DNA of 64,000 nt from Stomorhina lunata (taxonomy: Eukaryota; Arthropoda; Insecta; Diptera; Rhiniidae), in the NCBI GenBank assembly GCA_933228675.1, contig OW121745.1, positions 467,346-531,345 on the forward strand, in the 5' to 3' direction. This document shows, one piece after another, positions 33,639-45,642 of this stretch (within the stretch, counting starts at the first letter, position 1; every line of letters starts with the position of its first letter). The translations under genes were made by a program, and so were the position numbers. The notes beneath the pieces are model-generated. The model was given only the letters and a program-made list of their open reading frames with translations, was not told the origin of the DNA and ran no database searches.

Positions 33639-36600
33639 TTAAATATCGTGAATTTGATGTTTAAGGAATGATTGTTTGATTTCTGCAAGATAGTTAAGAT
33701 TTGAACAATCAAGAATTTCATTTAGTGGCTCCGTCATTCTGGACAGCTGACACTCCTTTAAGACGTGATATACGTTCATTGTTCTGTTGCAGGAACTGCA
33801 TTGCAATGGTTCTGTCTTATTATAATAATGTTGGGAACTAAATAATGCCTTGCTTACTCTGAGACGAGCAACCATTATGCACTCGAACCTGGTAAAACTG
33901 TTATTGTATTTAGGTCTTATACAGGAACTATTGTGTTGTCTCAAAAAACTATTGGAATTTTGCCATTTTATTTGTATATGGACTTAAAAATGTTTATTAA
34001 TGTAAGATGATGACATGGAACTTCAGTCAGCAAAGGCAAACTTATGGCTTTCATTGCAGCATTATCTGCAAATTCATTTCCAGCAATGCCAATATGGGAT
34101 GGTATCCATAAAATAATAATTGAGTGTTGTACATTTGGGTTTTTGATAATGTTGTCATAAACTCCATTTTTATTGAAAAAAATACTTTTGACAACTGTAA
34201 GACTATCTGTACATATTATTGCTTTTGTATGCATTTGAGCGGCATAAAAAATAGCTGCTTTAATAGCAGCTGATTCAGCCGAAAATATTCCACTGAATTC
34301 AGGCAAAAGGATTTGGTATTTTGGCGTTTCACCACAGCATAAGAAGTCAAACCATTTTGGAAAGATCCATCAGTATACAGTTCGAGCTCAACTGATAACT
34401 TGTCAATTTTTTCAGCCACCAACGATTTGAAAATTTCTGTAGAGGCATTGCTCTATACTTATACTTTGCTAGACTGTAATCACCGATAACATTATTTCGA
34501 ACACCAATACAGTTATTAGGTTTTTCAGGAAGAGCAATGTTGTACTGTTTTAGAACAAATAATACATTTCTAATAGCACATGTGTTTTTGTTTGGTTTAG
34601 TATTTACAATTTTCCAAAATAAGTCATGAAGGCCCTCATTTCAATCTGTTATTGATTTAGCTGTCAAACTCACTGATCTTTTGTGTAACAGCCTAATAAA
34701 ATCTAACGATTTAGATTCGATCCTTAAAGCTTCTATAGGTGTTGTTTTTAACAGACCTGTGGCAGTACGAAAACAGTCATTTAAGGCAGCATTCATTTTT
34801 TGTATGTTACCCTTAGAAGTAAACCCGTAAATAGTTATGCCATGTTGAATTAAGCCGTGGACTAGAGTTCTACATATATCAATGGCAGTTTCCATGTGTG
34901 GACCTTTCTGCTTTGAACATATCAGTTTTAAAAGATTATTTATATTTCGAATTTTAGAAGTATTTTAATGTTTTCATTCCATAATAGGTTTTTTGTGAAT
35001 AGTACACCAAGTATCTTCATTTTATTACTACATGTAGCTTCAAAGCTGCCAATAAAAATATTAGGATTGCATCAGTTTCTTCTTCTGCAAACATGCAACA
35101 ACTCGGACTTGTTTTCTGGAACCACAGCTCCTCTTGCTTTAGCCCAATCCTGTATAGACTTATTCAGATATTTTATGTTCGTAGAAATAGTATAAAATTC
35201 ACCAGATGTTACTGAAAAAATGTTATCTGCATATATCCCAACAAAATCAATGTCTGGAAGAGTTTTGATCATTTTGGCCAAAGAGTTGACATATGCTATA
35301 AAAAGAACTACATACAGCGGAGAACCTTGTGGAACTCCATTGTCTAGATGGTGTATTTGGGAAATATGGCCATCAATTTTTACTGCAATCATTCGGTTGG
35401 AAAGAAATGAGAATAACAGTTTTATTATTTTAAGGGGAATACCCTACTCACGCAATTCATCTAATACAAAAATTGACACCACTCGGTCAAAAGCTTTTTC
35501 TATGTCTTCTGAAAGAACGACACTGTGCTTTCTTTTGGACAAATTCTGTTTAAATGTGTTTTCGAGCTGATGACATAGTGAATGAACCCCATGCTTAGGA
35601 AGAAATGCATGTTGTACGGGAGAAATATTTTCCTTTGCATGTTTCCAAAATCTTAATGCAATCAGTTTTTCCAAAACCTTAGACAAAACAGGTATCAATG
35701 ATATTGGTCGATAACCTTCTAATTTATTCGGATTTTTTCCAGGCTTTGGTATCGGCGCAAGAAGAGAGAGTTTCCAATCATGGGGATAAATACCGCTACT
35801 TAATATGTTGTCAAAAAGCTGAAGTAATCTAATTTTAAAAGCTGTTGGTGTATTTTTAACCATTGAGTACGTAATACGATCTCTAGAGGGTGTTGTACCT
35901 TTGACATTACTTAGTACATGATTAAGCTAATTGATGGAAAGGCTTCACACATTATAAATATTATTTATATTTTCAGTGGAATTATCAAGCAAAGAAATAT
36001 AAGACTGTTTTCGAGAAATTATACTTGCTTCAAACCTATCATCTGACCCAATAGAGCTCCAAAAACTCGCAAACTTATTTGCAATATCGATGGGATTATC
36101 CAATATTTCATCACCATCAATTATATTTGGAAAATGACTTCTTCTTAATGTTCTAATATTTTTTACTTTTAACCAAAGTGCTCGAACATCTAACATAGGA
36201 TTTAGTGAATTCAAAAAATTTTCCCATGTGAGTCGTTTTGCCTTTTTAGATTCTCTTTTTACAAGTGCAGTTGCCCTTCTGAAATTGATTGCATTTGTTG
36301 TTCATGAATATATTCCATGCAACATGCTTGTTTTTTATCAATTTAGCTATAGATGAGTTAAACCAAGCCGGTGAATTTTTTCCATTATTGTTTTTACTAT
36401 GAGGAATAGATTCATTAGCAGCTTTTCTGATTATTCTTTTTACCTGAGCCGATTCTCTATTAATGTTATCAGAATGATCAAATTCCTCCATGAAGCAAGA
36501 AATTTCAATCAGCTTTACCCTCTAAAAACTTTGGCTGAAATCGTTTTCTATGAATCGTCCCACCATTACTAATTATAATCGGAAAGTGATCAGCCGTTTT

Positions 36601-37233
36601 AGGCGAACATAAAGTCATCCAACTTAGATACGGTGCTAAATCTGCACTTGCCATAGAAACATCTACTGATGTTAAAGTATTTTTTGTGTTAAGCAATGTA
36701 GGAGATCCATCATTTGATACTATGAAACCAAACTCATTAGCAAACTCTTCCCAAATTACACCATTTATCAATGTATTTTGAGAACCCCATAAAGTACTTT
36801 CAGAATTGAGGTCTCCAACTATTAAGTGATGTTTATTACTCATACTAAAATTATTTATAGAATTAACCATTGCACTTGTCAAAGCCATATTACATTCTTT
36901 ATAAATATTTGTAATATTTATATTTTTATTTCCTTTAATAGTTATGGTCTGAAATAAAAGTTCACCAACGGACTTTATATGTTGTGTTACATGGATGCTA
37001 TTTTGGACCATAAAGGCTATTCCAGACTTGGCATAATCATAAGATTTATTGTGATGATATACTTTCTAACCTGGAAGATGTAAAAATTGTTTATTTCTTT
37101 CAATGATATGCGTTTCTTGAAGAGCAATAATGCTTGGTTTGTGCTTTGCAACTATGTTTTCTAATGCATATTTGTGGGTAATAAAACCCTGAACATTCCA
37201 CTGTAAAACTAAAATATTCAAACCTATATCCAT
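33639..37233 (-). pseudogene. I-type LINE ORF2: endonuclease, reverse transcriptase, RNase H
   Basis: It starts at the ATG at 37231-37233. The APE endonuclease has LQWNVQGF, ALQETHI, LIVGDLNSE and ADHFPI (36580-37225). RT segments include YRPISLIPVLSKVLEKLIA (near 35690), AFDRV and NGVPQGSPL. The catalytic box reads YADN instead of YADD, so one metal-binding Asp is lost (35222-35224). RNase H has LYTDGS, ESAAI, CTDSL and WIPSHIGIAGNEFAD (34050-34400). The C-terminal C..C...H....C finger is near 33700-33790, and the frame stops at 33639. Several stops and frameshifts (e.g. the stop after LHLPG near 37070, and gaps near 35940 and 34900) break it. An active copy would nick target DNA and prime reverse transcription there. 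Confidence 0.85.
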
Positions 37234-37254
37234 GATGTCTTCTTAATTTCAAAA

Positions 37255-37798
37255 TTACTCTCCGTTTTCTTTATTTGTTGGGGGCATAGTCTTTTTTAAA
37301 GTATTAGGAGTTATTATGACATTCATATTTGGAAACTTTTGATATAAACTGATACAAGGTGATAAACTTATATTTTCTGTAGGATTATTTGTTGGTGAAT
37401 TTAGTAATGATACTTCGGAGAGTTGTTGACTCTCTTCTGTATTAAAATCCAAAATCATTTCTTTATCGAGTTAAATGTCATCATGCATTATTTGCTGTGT
37501 TGCCAAATCATAATTTGCTGTAACGGTACATATATTTTTATTTGAAGAGGAATGTTTTACTGTTTTGTTTATGTTGTTGTTAATAATTTCGCTTTGTTCA
37601 ATAATATTGTCGTTGTTGTTAATAATTTAGCTTTGCTTGTTGTTGTTAATATTTTTTGAATTTACCTTATTACTTTCCAAGGTTATTTTTTCTATAGCAT
37701 TGTTGTTTGTTAGTATACTATTTGTAGATGGCTTTTGGGTTTTACTATTACGGACAACTTCAGAAAATGTTAATGATTTTTTTGTAAAAGGTTTAATT
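37255..37798 (-). pseudogene. I-type LINE ORF1, C-terminal part
   Basis: Continuation of ORF1 after the hAT insertion: KPFTKKSLTFSEVVRNSKT and an Asn-rich stretch, then LDFNTEESQQLSEVSLLNSP, ending GE-stop at 37255, 22 bp before the ORF2 ATG. Two in-frame stops are present (near 37630 and 37470). Low-complexity ORF1 tails of this kind are common in I elements. Confidence 0.6.
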
Positions 37799-38327
37799 GT
37801 ATGTAACAGGGTTTAATATTTAGTTTTTAGTTTTTTTCCCTAATTTTCATATTCGAAGTAAATATGAAACGTATTCATATTTTTATTTTCAACAAAGATA
37901 AAATATGACACCTCTCACCTTTTCATTTAAATAAAAACTGAGACCAAAAACTATTTCCAAAATTTCATATATAAATTTACTATTTGCTTCACATATTTTC
38001 GTGGTGTGCTAAAATGATTTTAGCTTTTAGGAATTATTTTATACGACAGTAAAAAGAAAGAATATGAATTTTTTCATTTTAGCATTTAGTTTTATATTCT
38101 TAGTTATGAAAACGAAAATGTTTCTCGCAGTAAAATATATTCTCATGACTATTTTGAAAATATGAAAAATAAAATGTTGACTAAAATGAACTAAAAAGGT
38201 CGACTGCCACTGACTAGAGACAAAAACTATAAAGAAATATAAAACAAAGAATCAAAAAACCTTCACAAATATTTCATTAAATTGGCACAAGTAAAATTAA
38301 TTATTTAAAAGTGATCTTGAGGGGGCG

Positions 38328-39640
38328 CACAGTGGTCTACGAACGACTGGAGATATTTGAATGAAATTTGGCATGGTGATAGTCAAGGAGTATTCGAGTT
38401 GGTTTTCAAAAGCACTGGCCCATGAGGGGTCGGGAGAGTGATTGATGGACCTTCAAAGTTGGGTCGACTTTTTTAAAAATTCGCCAAAAATCCATTTATG
38501 AATGGATTGAAAAGAAATTTTAAACTTAAGTTCTCCTTCAGGTCTACAAAAAATACGCTTACATGTGTAGGTTATCTCCTTTGGGTTTCGAGATATTTGG
38601 ATAAAAAGGAATTTTTGTGTTGATTTTTTACCTATTTTTTAAGCTTTTTTTGATCTGGTGGATGCATCTGAAGATCAAAAATTTTTTAAGAATATTCGTT
38701 AAAATTGTAACAAAATTCTAATTAATTTTTGTGCAAGTTGGTTATAGATATCTTCTTTCGTTTAAAAGTTAAAAATATTCAAAGTTGAAACTTAAAAAAA
38801 TGTTCGCTTTTTTTTGAGTTTTTCCCCAAAAGATAGCTATATTTTTTCACTAATAAAAAAAATATTTTCTTAAGAAACATAAAAAGATTTTTAAAGTTTT
38901 TAAAAGAAAACATAATGAGAATGCGTATAAAACAAATTTCTTGCTAATTGGACTTTTGGTCCTCGCACATGCCCTCTCCAAAAAATGGCAATTTGTAAAA
39001 AAAAATTTAGTTTAAACAAAAATTTCTCAAAAGGCAAAGAACCGATTTGAAAAAAATTATAATGTTCATATTTTCTAATATATCTGTTATTGATTAGAAA
39101 AGTTTTTTCTGAAACGCGCTGCAAATAGAGACAGTGTTGCCATATTTGTAAAAAAAAACTCATTTTTTGAAACCCCTTTTTCCCCAGTTGGGAATTGGGG
39201 AATTTTTAAGTTAAAATTGGGAATTTTGTTTAGTCTATTGCTTTTAGATCTTATTGGTCTACATTACTACAAAATTTGATTGTAATATCTTTATCCATGT
39301 CATTTCCACAGAATATCAAAGATTAAAAATATTTTCCTTAAAAAAGCAGAAAAACAATTTTTTTTTGTTTTACGATACAAAGTGTAAAAAAAGTAACGCA
39401 CTTAAAAAAAACTTTTACTTAGTGCTAATCTCCTAGTCTTTCCCGATCTAATGATACTAAACATGTATATAAAGCATTAATACCGAGTCTTAAAAAACTC
39501 TGAAAACTTTGGCCCCCGTAGCATTTTTACACTGTTTATTTAAATATAAGTGATGAATTTGTGCATATAAAATTAATAATCATACTCAAATATTTCACTA
39601 TAAGATGACAATGATCCTTCGCTAATAAACAAATATTTTC
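38328..39640 (+). repeat. Transib left inverted arm
   Basis: It mirrors 41862-43223 along its length; shared landmarks include GGAGTATTCGAGTTGGTTTT, GAGAATGCGTATAAAACAAA and GGCCCCCGTAGCATTTTTAC. Relative to the right arm it lacks ~37 bp just inside the terminal ACGAACG. The arms far exceed the short inverted repeats usual for Transib. Confidence 0.85.
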
Positions 39641-40093
39641 TTCAAAAAGATATAAATAGTTTTTTATTTTTTTTAAAGAAAACATTATAAGAATGACTTA
39701 AAAAATTTTATTCGATTTTGCCTTTTGTTCCAAGCTTAAAAATTAAAATTTTAGTAAAAGATTCTAAATAAGTAAGTACGAGTAAGGCACCCATTTTGAT
39801 AACAGTGTAAAGGTAATATATCCATAATTTGTAGCAAAAGTTTAATTAGAAGAGTACGGTACGTAAGATTTAAAGGCATTTTTCCGGTATTTAAAATTGG
39901 TGTATTTGAAAAAATTGCAAAATTATGTTAAGGTTATAAAATGTTTTTTAATGTGAAAGTTAATGCAATAGGTAAAAATTGTTACAACTTGGGTTTTTCA
40001 TAATGGTCAGAAAGGATATGGTTATTCACCTCCATACAGGTAGGTTTTACGAGACGCACATATTGGTTGAGTTATATATGCCCCTATTTTTAG

Positions 40094-41716
40094 AGGTAAA
40101 AAATACATTAATTCAGAGGCTTCTCCTAAACGTCTTAAGCGAATTATTAAGAGTATACAAACTCCTTCTTCTCAATCAGAATTTTCGGAGGAAGAAGCAC
40201 TTGCTCTTATGCTCGAGTTGAAATTGAGTAAAAATAAATATATTAAACTCTGTAAGGCATTACGAGACAAAGGACACTCAATTTTACCAGGATATAATGC
40301 GTTATTAAAAACCAAAAAAAAACTTAATACCAACAAACGTGATAGGAGACAAAAGTGCATCTGTGGATTTATCAAAATTATTGGAAAATACGGCATCAGG
40401 GCTGATATCTACTACATTGTCTGAAGAAGAAGCCAAGAAACTTGACAACAAGGACTTAACTTTAATATGTAAATGGGGATGTGACGGTTTATCTGGATTA
40501 CCGGAATACAAACAATCAACATCTCATCAGAACACAAATGACTACAGAAGCGTTTTTATGGCATCCCTAGTACCACTAAGATTAAGAAAGAATCGTTCTG
40601 AACCATCCACATCAAAAGAGCGTACTGAATATGTGTGGGTTAACACATCTCCAGGATCAAAGCCATTTTGCAGACCGATCAGATTCGAATATTTAAAAGA
40701 AAATGCAGCAAGCACAAAAAATTGCGTTGTTGATATCAAATATTCAATAGACAATTTGAGTCCAGTCTGCATAGACATACATGGATATTTGATTAATGTA
40801 AATTTTGAGCTTCAATTGACAATGATAGATGGAAAAGTAAGCAACGCTATAACGGAAACCCATTCAACTTGGAAATGCTCATTATGCGGAAAGAAGAAAT
40901 CGGAATTTCTACAAACTTCAGAAGATGCATCAGCTGGTACTGCAATTAATCAAGAGGTTCTGGAATTTGGTATATCGCCCCTACATGCACGTATCCGATT
41001 TTTAGAATTTATACTACATATAGCATATGATCTGAAATATAGGAATATACCTGATAATCAGCTAAAATCCGTGAGAAATAATAAGGAACTGATTGAAATG
41101 AGATCCAGTGAAAAAAAGGATTCAGGAAGAATTCAAAACTATGACGGGTCTAAACATAGACAAACCACTTGTAGGATATGGCAGTACAAACGATGGTAAT
41201 ACGGCCAGGCGATTCTTTGAAAATTATGAAACAACTTCAAAGATTACTGGAATTGATGAGGAAGTTCTTCGTAAATGCTACGTAATATTATCGGCAATAA
41301 ATAGCAAATATCAAATAAATGCTGAAAAATTTCATTGCTATGCCCTCAACGCGTTAACTCGTATACGACATTTGTATCACTGGAAAGAAATTACACCAAC
41401 AGTTCATAAAGTCCTTCAACATGGTCGTGAAATAATTGAATCAAATCTTCTCCCACTTGGTGAACTGACAGAAGAGGCCCAGGAAGCGCGGAATTCAGAT
41501 TTCAAGTATATCCAACTATTTAATACCAGAAAATGCTCAAGAAAATCGCAAAATCAGGATCTAATAAATTATCTCTTGTTGTCTTCTGATCCTGCTCTAT
41601 CAACGATAAGAAAGAAATGGTGGAGCAGTTATACAAAAACTTCTGAAAACGAACACCTGGAAGAGGTTCTTGATATAATAGATTGTACTGATTATTTTAC
41701 TGAAAATAAAAATTAA
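40094..41716 (+). pseudogene. Transib transposase (RAG1 core-like), two frameshifts
   Basis: Transib transposases cut DNA at CACAGTG-type ends with RAG1-like chemistry. Reading resumes after a probable ~54-bp intron (GTAGGT...TTTTTAG, 40040-40093) as KKYINSEASPKRLKRIIKS. It shifts frame in an A-run near 40315 to LSKLLENTASGLI, and again in the A7 run at 41111-41117 to IQEEFKTMTGLNIDKP. Motifs aligning with the RAG1 core: ICKWGCDGLSG (D at 40483-40485, D600 position); TMIDGKV (D at 40828-40830, D708 position); KCSLCG and PLHARIRF (zinc-site Cys/His); NDGNTARRFF; and LTEEAQEARN (E at 41483-41485, E962 position). The stop follows at 41714-41716. All three catalytic acids are kept, so decay, if real, is recent; homopolymer sequencing error is the alternative. 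No RAG2-like gene is present. Confidence 0.85.
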
Positions 41717-41861
41717 GTAAATAACTACTTTTATATAAATATGTAATAAAAACTGTAAGTTTAAACTTTAACTACAAATACTTCAATAAAATGTAGTTCA
41801 CCTTTTAATATAAGTACAAATTATTTACATTTTGATATTTCATAAATCCTCATATTTTCTT

Positions 41862-43223
41862 TAAAAAAATATTTGTTTATTAGCGAAGGATCATTGTCAT
41901 CTTATAGTGAAATATTTGAGTATGATTATTAATTTTATATGCACAAATTCATCACTTATATTTAAATAAACAGTGTAAAAATGCTACGGGGGCCAAAGTT
42001 TTCAGAGTTTTTTAAGACTCGGTATTAATGCTTTATATACATGTTTAGTATCATTAGATCGGGAAAGACTAGGAGATTAGCACTAAGTAAAAGTTTTTTT
42101 TAAGTGCGTTACTTTTTTTACACTTTGTATCGTAAAACAAAAAAAAATTGTTTTTCTGCTTTTTTAATGAAAATATTTTTAATCTTTGATATTCTGTGGA
42201 AATGACATGGATAAAGATATTACAATGAAATTTTGTAGTAATGTAGACCAATAAGATCTAAAAGCAATAGACTAAAAAAAATTCCCAATTTTAACTTAAA
42301 AATTCCCCAATTCCCAACTGGGGAAAAAGGGGTTTCAAAAAATGAGTTTTTTACAAATATGGCAACACTGTCTCTACTTGCAGCGCGTTTCAGAAAAAAA
42401 CTTTCTAATCAATAACAGATATATTAGAAAATATGAACATTATAATTTTTTTCAAATCGGTGCTTTGCCTTTTGAGAAATTTTTGTTTAAACTAAATTTT
42501 TTTTTTACAAATTGCCATTTTTTGGAGAGGGCATGTGCGAGGACCAAAAGTCCAATTAGCAAGAAATTTGTTTTATACGCATTCTCATTATGTTTTCTTT
42601 TAAAAACTTTAAAAATCTTTTTATGTTTCTTTAGAAAATATTTTTTTATTAGTGAAAAAATATAGCTATCTTTTGGGGAAAAACTAAAAAAAAAGCGAAA
42701 TTTTTTGTAAGTTTCAACTTTGAATATTTTTAACTTTTAAACAAAAGAAGATATCTATAACTAACTTGCACAAAAATTTACAAATTTATTACAAATTTAA
42801 AGAACATTCTTAAAAAACTTTTGGTCCTCAGCTGCGTCCACCAGATCAAAAAAAGCTTAAAAAAAAGAGGTAAAAAATCAACCTAAAAATTCCTTTTTAC
42901 CCAAATATCTCGAAATCCAAAGGAGATAACCTACACATTTAAGCGTATTTTTTGTAGATCTTCTCAAGGACAACTTAAGTTTAAAATTTCTTTTTAATCC
43001 ATACATAAATGGATTTTTGGCGAATTTTTAAAAAAGTCGAACACCCGAGGTGACCAACTTTGAAGGTCCATCAATCACTCTCCCGACCCCTCATGGACCA
43101 GTGCTTTTAAAAACCAACTCGAATACTCCTTGACTACCACCATGTCAAATTTCATTCAAATATCTCCAGTCGTTCAAAAGTTGCAGAATTATTTCCAAAA
43201 AAAAGCGTCCGTAAACCACTGTG
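41862..43223 (-). repeat. Transib right inverted arm
   Basis: Complement of 38328-39640, with scattered substitutions and small indels. Its terminal part keeps a ~37-bp segment (GCTTTTTTTTGGAAATAAT onward on the minus strand) that the left arm lacks. It encodes nothing of its own; open frames here mirror those of the left arm and are shadows. Confidence 0.85.
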
Positions 43224-44954
43224 GGGTGGTAGGAAGAAGAATTAATAAGTTAAATTTGTTTTAAACTGACTCGACTTTACCAGGAGAACAGAAAAACCAC
43301 AACATAAGTTTCAATAACATATTTTTTCTTCTTTATGTTGTTTTTTTTGTATACAATTTTTTCCCTCGATTGTTTTTTAACTTATTTTTGTTGTTTTTCT
43401 ATGCAGTAATTCCCTGGTAAGTTTTTTAAGATCAAAAAATTAACCTTGCAGTTTGAAGGCATAAGTTGAACTAGAACTAAAAAAACAACTAGGTTTGCCA
43501 AATTTTCAGCGTGTTCATTTGTAAAACTAGGGTCAATATTCGATTTTTTAAAACTTTACTTGTAGAGAGTAACGAAATAAAGATTCTGTAATATATGTCT
43601 TTTGTCGTTTAAAACAAAATCAGAGACCACTTCTAGTTTTAAAGGCAACGTTTCCTTGTAAAACTGTTGGGCAATCTTTACAGCATGACAAAGTTCTAAA
43701 AATGCGAAAAATATACTTAACAGTTGCTTGCTAGTTTTTCTGTTTTTCTATTACATCAATTTTCATCCATTTTACCAGGAAAATAGAAAACGAAGTTTCA
43801 AAAACAGAATTTTTTAAATTTTCTCTTATGTTGTTGTTTTTGTATAATAAATGTTTTTTGGGTTTGTTTTCTTTAAGTTTTTTTTGTTGTTTTTCTATAC
43901 AATGGATGAAAAAAATTGGTGTGCGCTTCCTAAATCTGAATTAATTGTAATAGAAAAACAGAAAAACTAGCAAGCAACTGTTAGGTATATTTTTCGTATT
44001 TTCAGAACTTTATAATGCTGTAAAGATTACCCAACAGTTTTACAAGGAAACGTTGCCTTTAAAACTAGAAGTGGTCTTTGATTTTGTTTTAAACGACAAA
44101 AGACATATTTCAGAATCTTTATTTTGTTACTCTCAACAAGTAAAGTTTTAAAAAATCTAATATTGACCCTAGTTTTACAAATGAACACGCTGAAAATTTG
44201 GCAAACCTAGTTGCTTTTTTAGTTCTAGTGACAATTTATGCCTTCAAACTGTAAGGTTCATTTTTTGATCTTAAAAAAACTTACCAGCGAATTACTGCAT
44301 AGAAAAACAACAAAAATAACTTAAAAAACAAACGAGGGAAAAAATTGTATACAAAAAAAAACAACATAAAGAAGAAAAAATATGTTATTGAAACTTATGT
44401 TGTGGTTTTTCTGTTCTCCTGGTAAAGTCGAGTCAGTTTAAAACAAATTTAACTTATTAATTCTTCTTCCTACCACCCCCACCACCCCCTCAAGATCACT
44501 TTTAAATAATTAATTTTATACTTGTGCCAATATTTGTGAAGGTTTTTTGATTCTTTGTTTTATATTTCTTGATAGTTTTTGTCTCTAGTCAGTGGCAGTC
44601 GACCTTTTTAGTTCATTTTAGTCAACATTTTATTTTTCATATTTTTAAAATAGTTATGAGAATATATTTTACTGCGAGAAACATTTTCGTTTTCATAACT
44701 AAATGCTAAAATGAAAAAATTCATATTCTTTCTTTTTATTGTCGTATAAAATAGTTCCTAAAAGCTAAAATCATTTTAGCACTCCACGAAAATATGTGAA
44801 GCAAATAGTAATTTATATATGAAATATTGGAAATAGTTTTTCGTTCTAGTTTTTATAAAAGCAAAAGGTGTTTTTGTTTCATATTGTTGGCACAATTTTA
44901 TATGAAATACCCGACTATTTGAAAACTGCAGTTTATTTAAACCCTGGTATGTAA

Positions 44955-45451
44955 TAAAGGATTTTCGTTGAAAACCTTCCAAGCTTCTCTTATGGTGCAT
45001 CTTCTATCAGCCTTATTTTTATTGACAGATTTGTGTTTGATGAATGTTGGGCACAAGGAGTCATAAGATGTATGTGAATCAATGTTGCAGTTGACGCAGA
45101 ACTTTCTTGTGCATTTATCATGAGGAGGAGTGTAGGCACATTCTCTACAAAGCTCTATATTCTGGCATCTGTTTTTTGTATGGCCGAGTTTCTGACAGTT
45201 GATACATCTCATAGGGATAGAAATTTATTCTTCAACTTTTACTCTTTCCCAGCCTAATTTTATAGTACTAGGTCTATGCATTAAATCAAATGTCAGTACA
45301 TCAGCATGATATGATCATCATTATTAATTTCCACTAACGGTACAAAGTCATCAGCTCTAATTCTTTTGTTCTTTTTACTGGGAGGTTTTTCTGTTATAGT
45401 TTGAAGTATTTTGAACCTGTTGTGATTATTAGGGGGGTCAGCTCCGTTCAT
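44955..45451 (-). pseudogene. I-type LINE ORF1, N-terminal part with zinc knuckles
   Basis: The frame starts at the ATG at 45449-45451 with NRFKILQTITEKPPSKKNKR, like other I-group ORF1 starts. A frameshift near 45300 leads to FDLMHRPSTIKLGWERVKVE. A stop near 45228 precedes MRCINCQKLGHTKNRC and ELCRECAYTPPHDKC, then FCVNCNIDSHTSYDSLC, which are three CCHC-type knuckles for nucleic-acid binding. The reading runs into the 8-bp target duplication of the hAT element at 44947-44954. Confidence 0.75.
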
Positions 45452-45642
45452 TAATTACTTGAAAGTTTATTTTTTTATTTTATCTTTTATAAAAAAAGTT
45501 TATCAAATTAAAGTTTTTATAGCGAATAAAATATTTTACGCAAAAACAATATGGCGCCTTAAATGTGAAAACACTAATACACCGCAGAATGAGAAAAGAT
45601 GTTTACGAGGCAATTGCCTGGCAGAGACTACCACGTGTCTTA

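Larger units (their letters stand above)
38328..43223 (+). mobile_element. Transib element with RAG1-like transposase
   Basis: The 4,896-bp element has ends CACAGTGGTCTACGAACG and, on the other strand, CACAGTGGTTTACGGACG. The first seven bases equal the V(D)J recombination-signal heptamer CACAGTG, a known trait of Transib termini. The flanks are GGGCG (38323-38327) and GGGTG (43224-43228), which fits the 5-bp GC-rich duplication of Transib with one later substitution. Inverted arms extend ~1.3 kb on each side around a transposase with two frameshifts. It is inserted in the left arm of the palindromic hAT element. Confidence 0.88.
37807..44946. mobile_element. Palindromic (foldback) hAT element, split by Transib
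   Basis: Termini CAGGGTTTAATATTT and, on the other strand, CAGGGTTTAAATAAAC are flanked by the exact 8-bp duplication GTATGTAA (37799-37806, 44947-44954). With the Transib insert removed it is about 2.2 kb and almost wholly palindromic: 37807-38322 plus ~43229-43750 mirrors ~43985-44946, around a ~230-bp centre near 43870. There is no transposase; it must be mobilised in trans. Long-arm, transposase-free hAT elements are uncommon but known. Confidence 0.88.
33423..45629 (-). mobile_element. I-type LINE (full length but inactivated), split by a hAT/Transib nest
   Basis: The target duplication ACCACGTGTCTTAT is at 33409-33422 and 45630-45643, so both ends are defined. The 3' end (low coordinates) has an AATAAATAAATAA-type tail. 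Removing the nested insert leaves about 5 kb: a 5' UTR, ORF1 (zinc knuckles) and ORF2 (endonuclease, RT, RNase H). RNase H in ORF2 favours the I group over Jockey. The host sequence on both sides is the GTACC array. Confidence 0.85.

Noticed and set aside
39254..39436. 60-codon frame duplicated at 42069-42251
   Set aside because: The two are mirror images within the Transib inverted arms; no coding evidence beyond the repeat.
40094..41716. Domesticated RAG1 gene or RAG1/RAG2 pair
   Set aside because: The gene sits inside transposon ends, has frameshifts and no RAG2-like partner, so it is a transposase.
37807..44946. Polinton/Maverick or other giant element, from the long inverted arms
   Set aside because: No DNA polymerase, integrase, ATPase or capsid gene is present; exact 8-bp and near-exact 5-bp duplications split the region into hAT and Transib.
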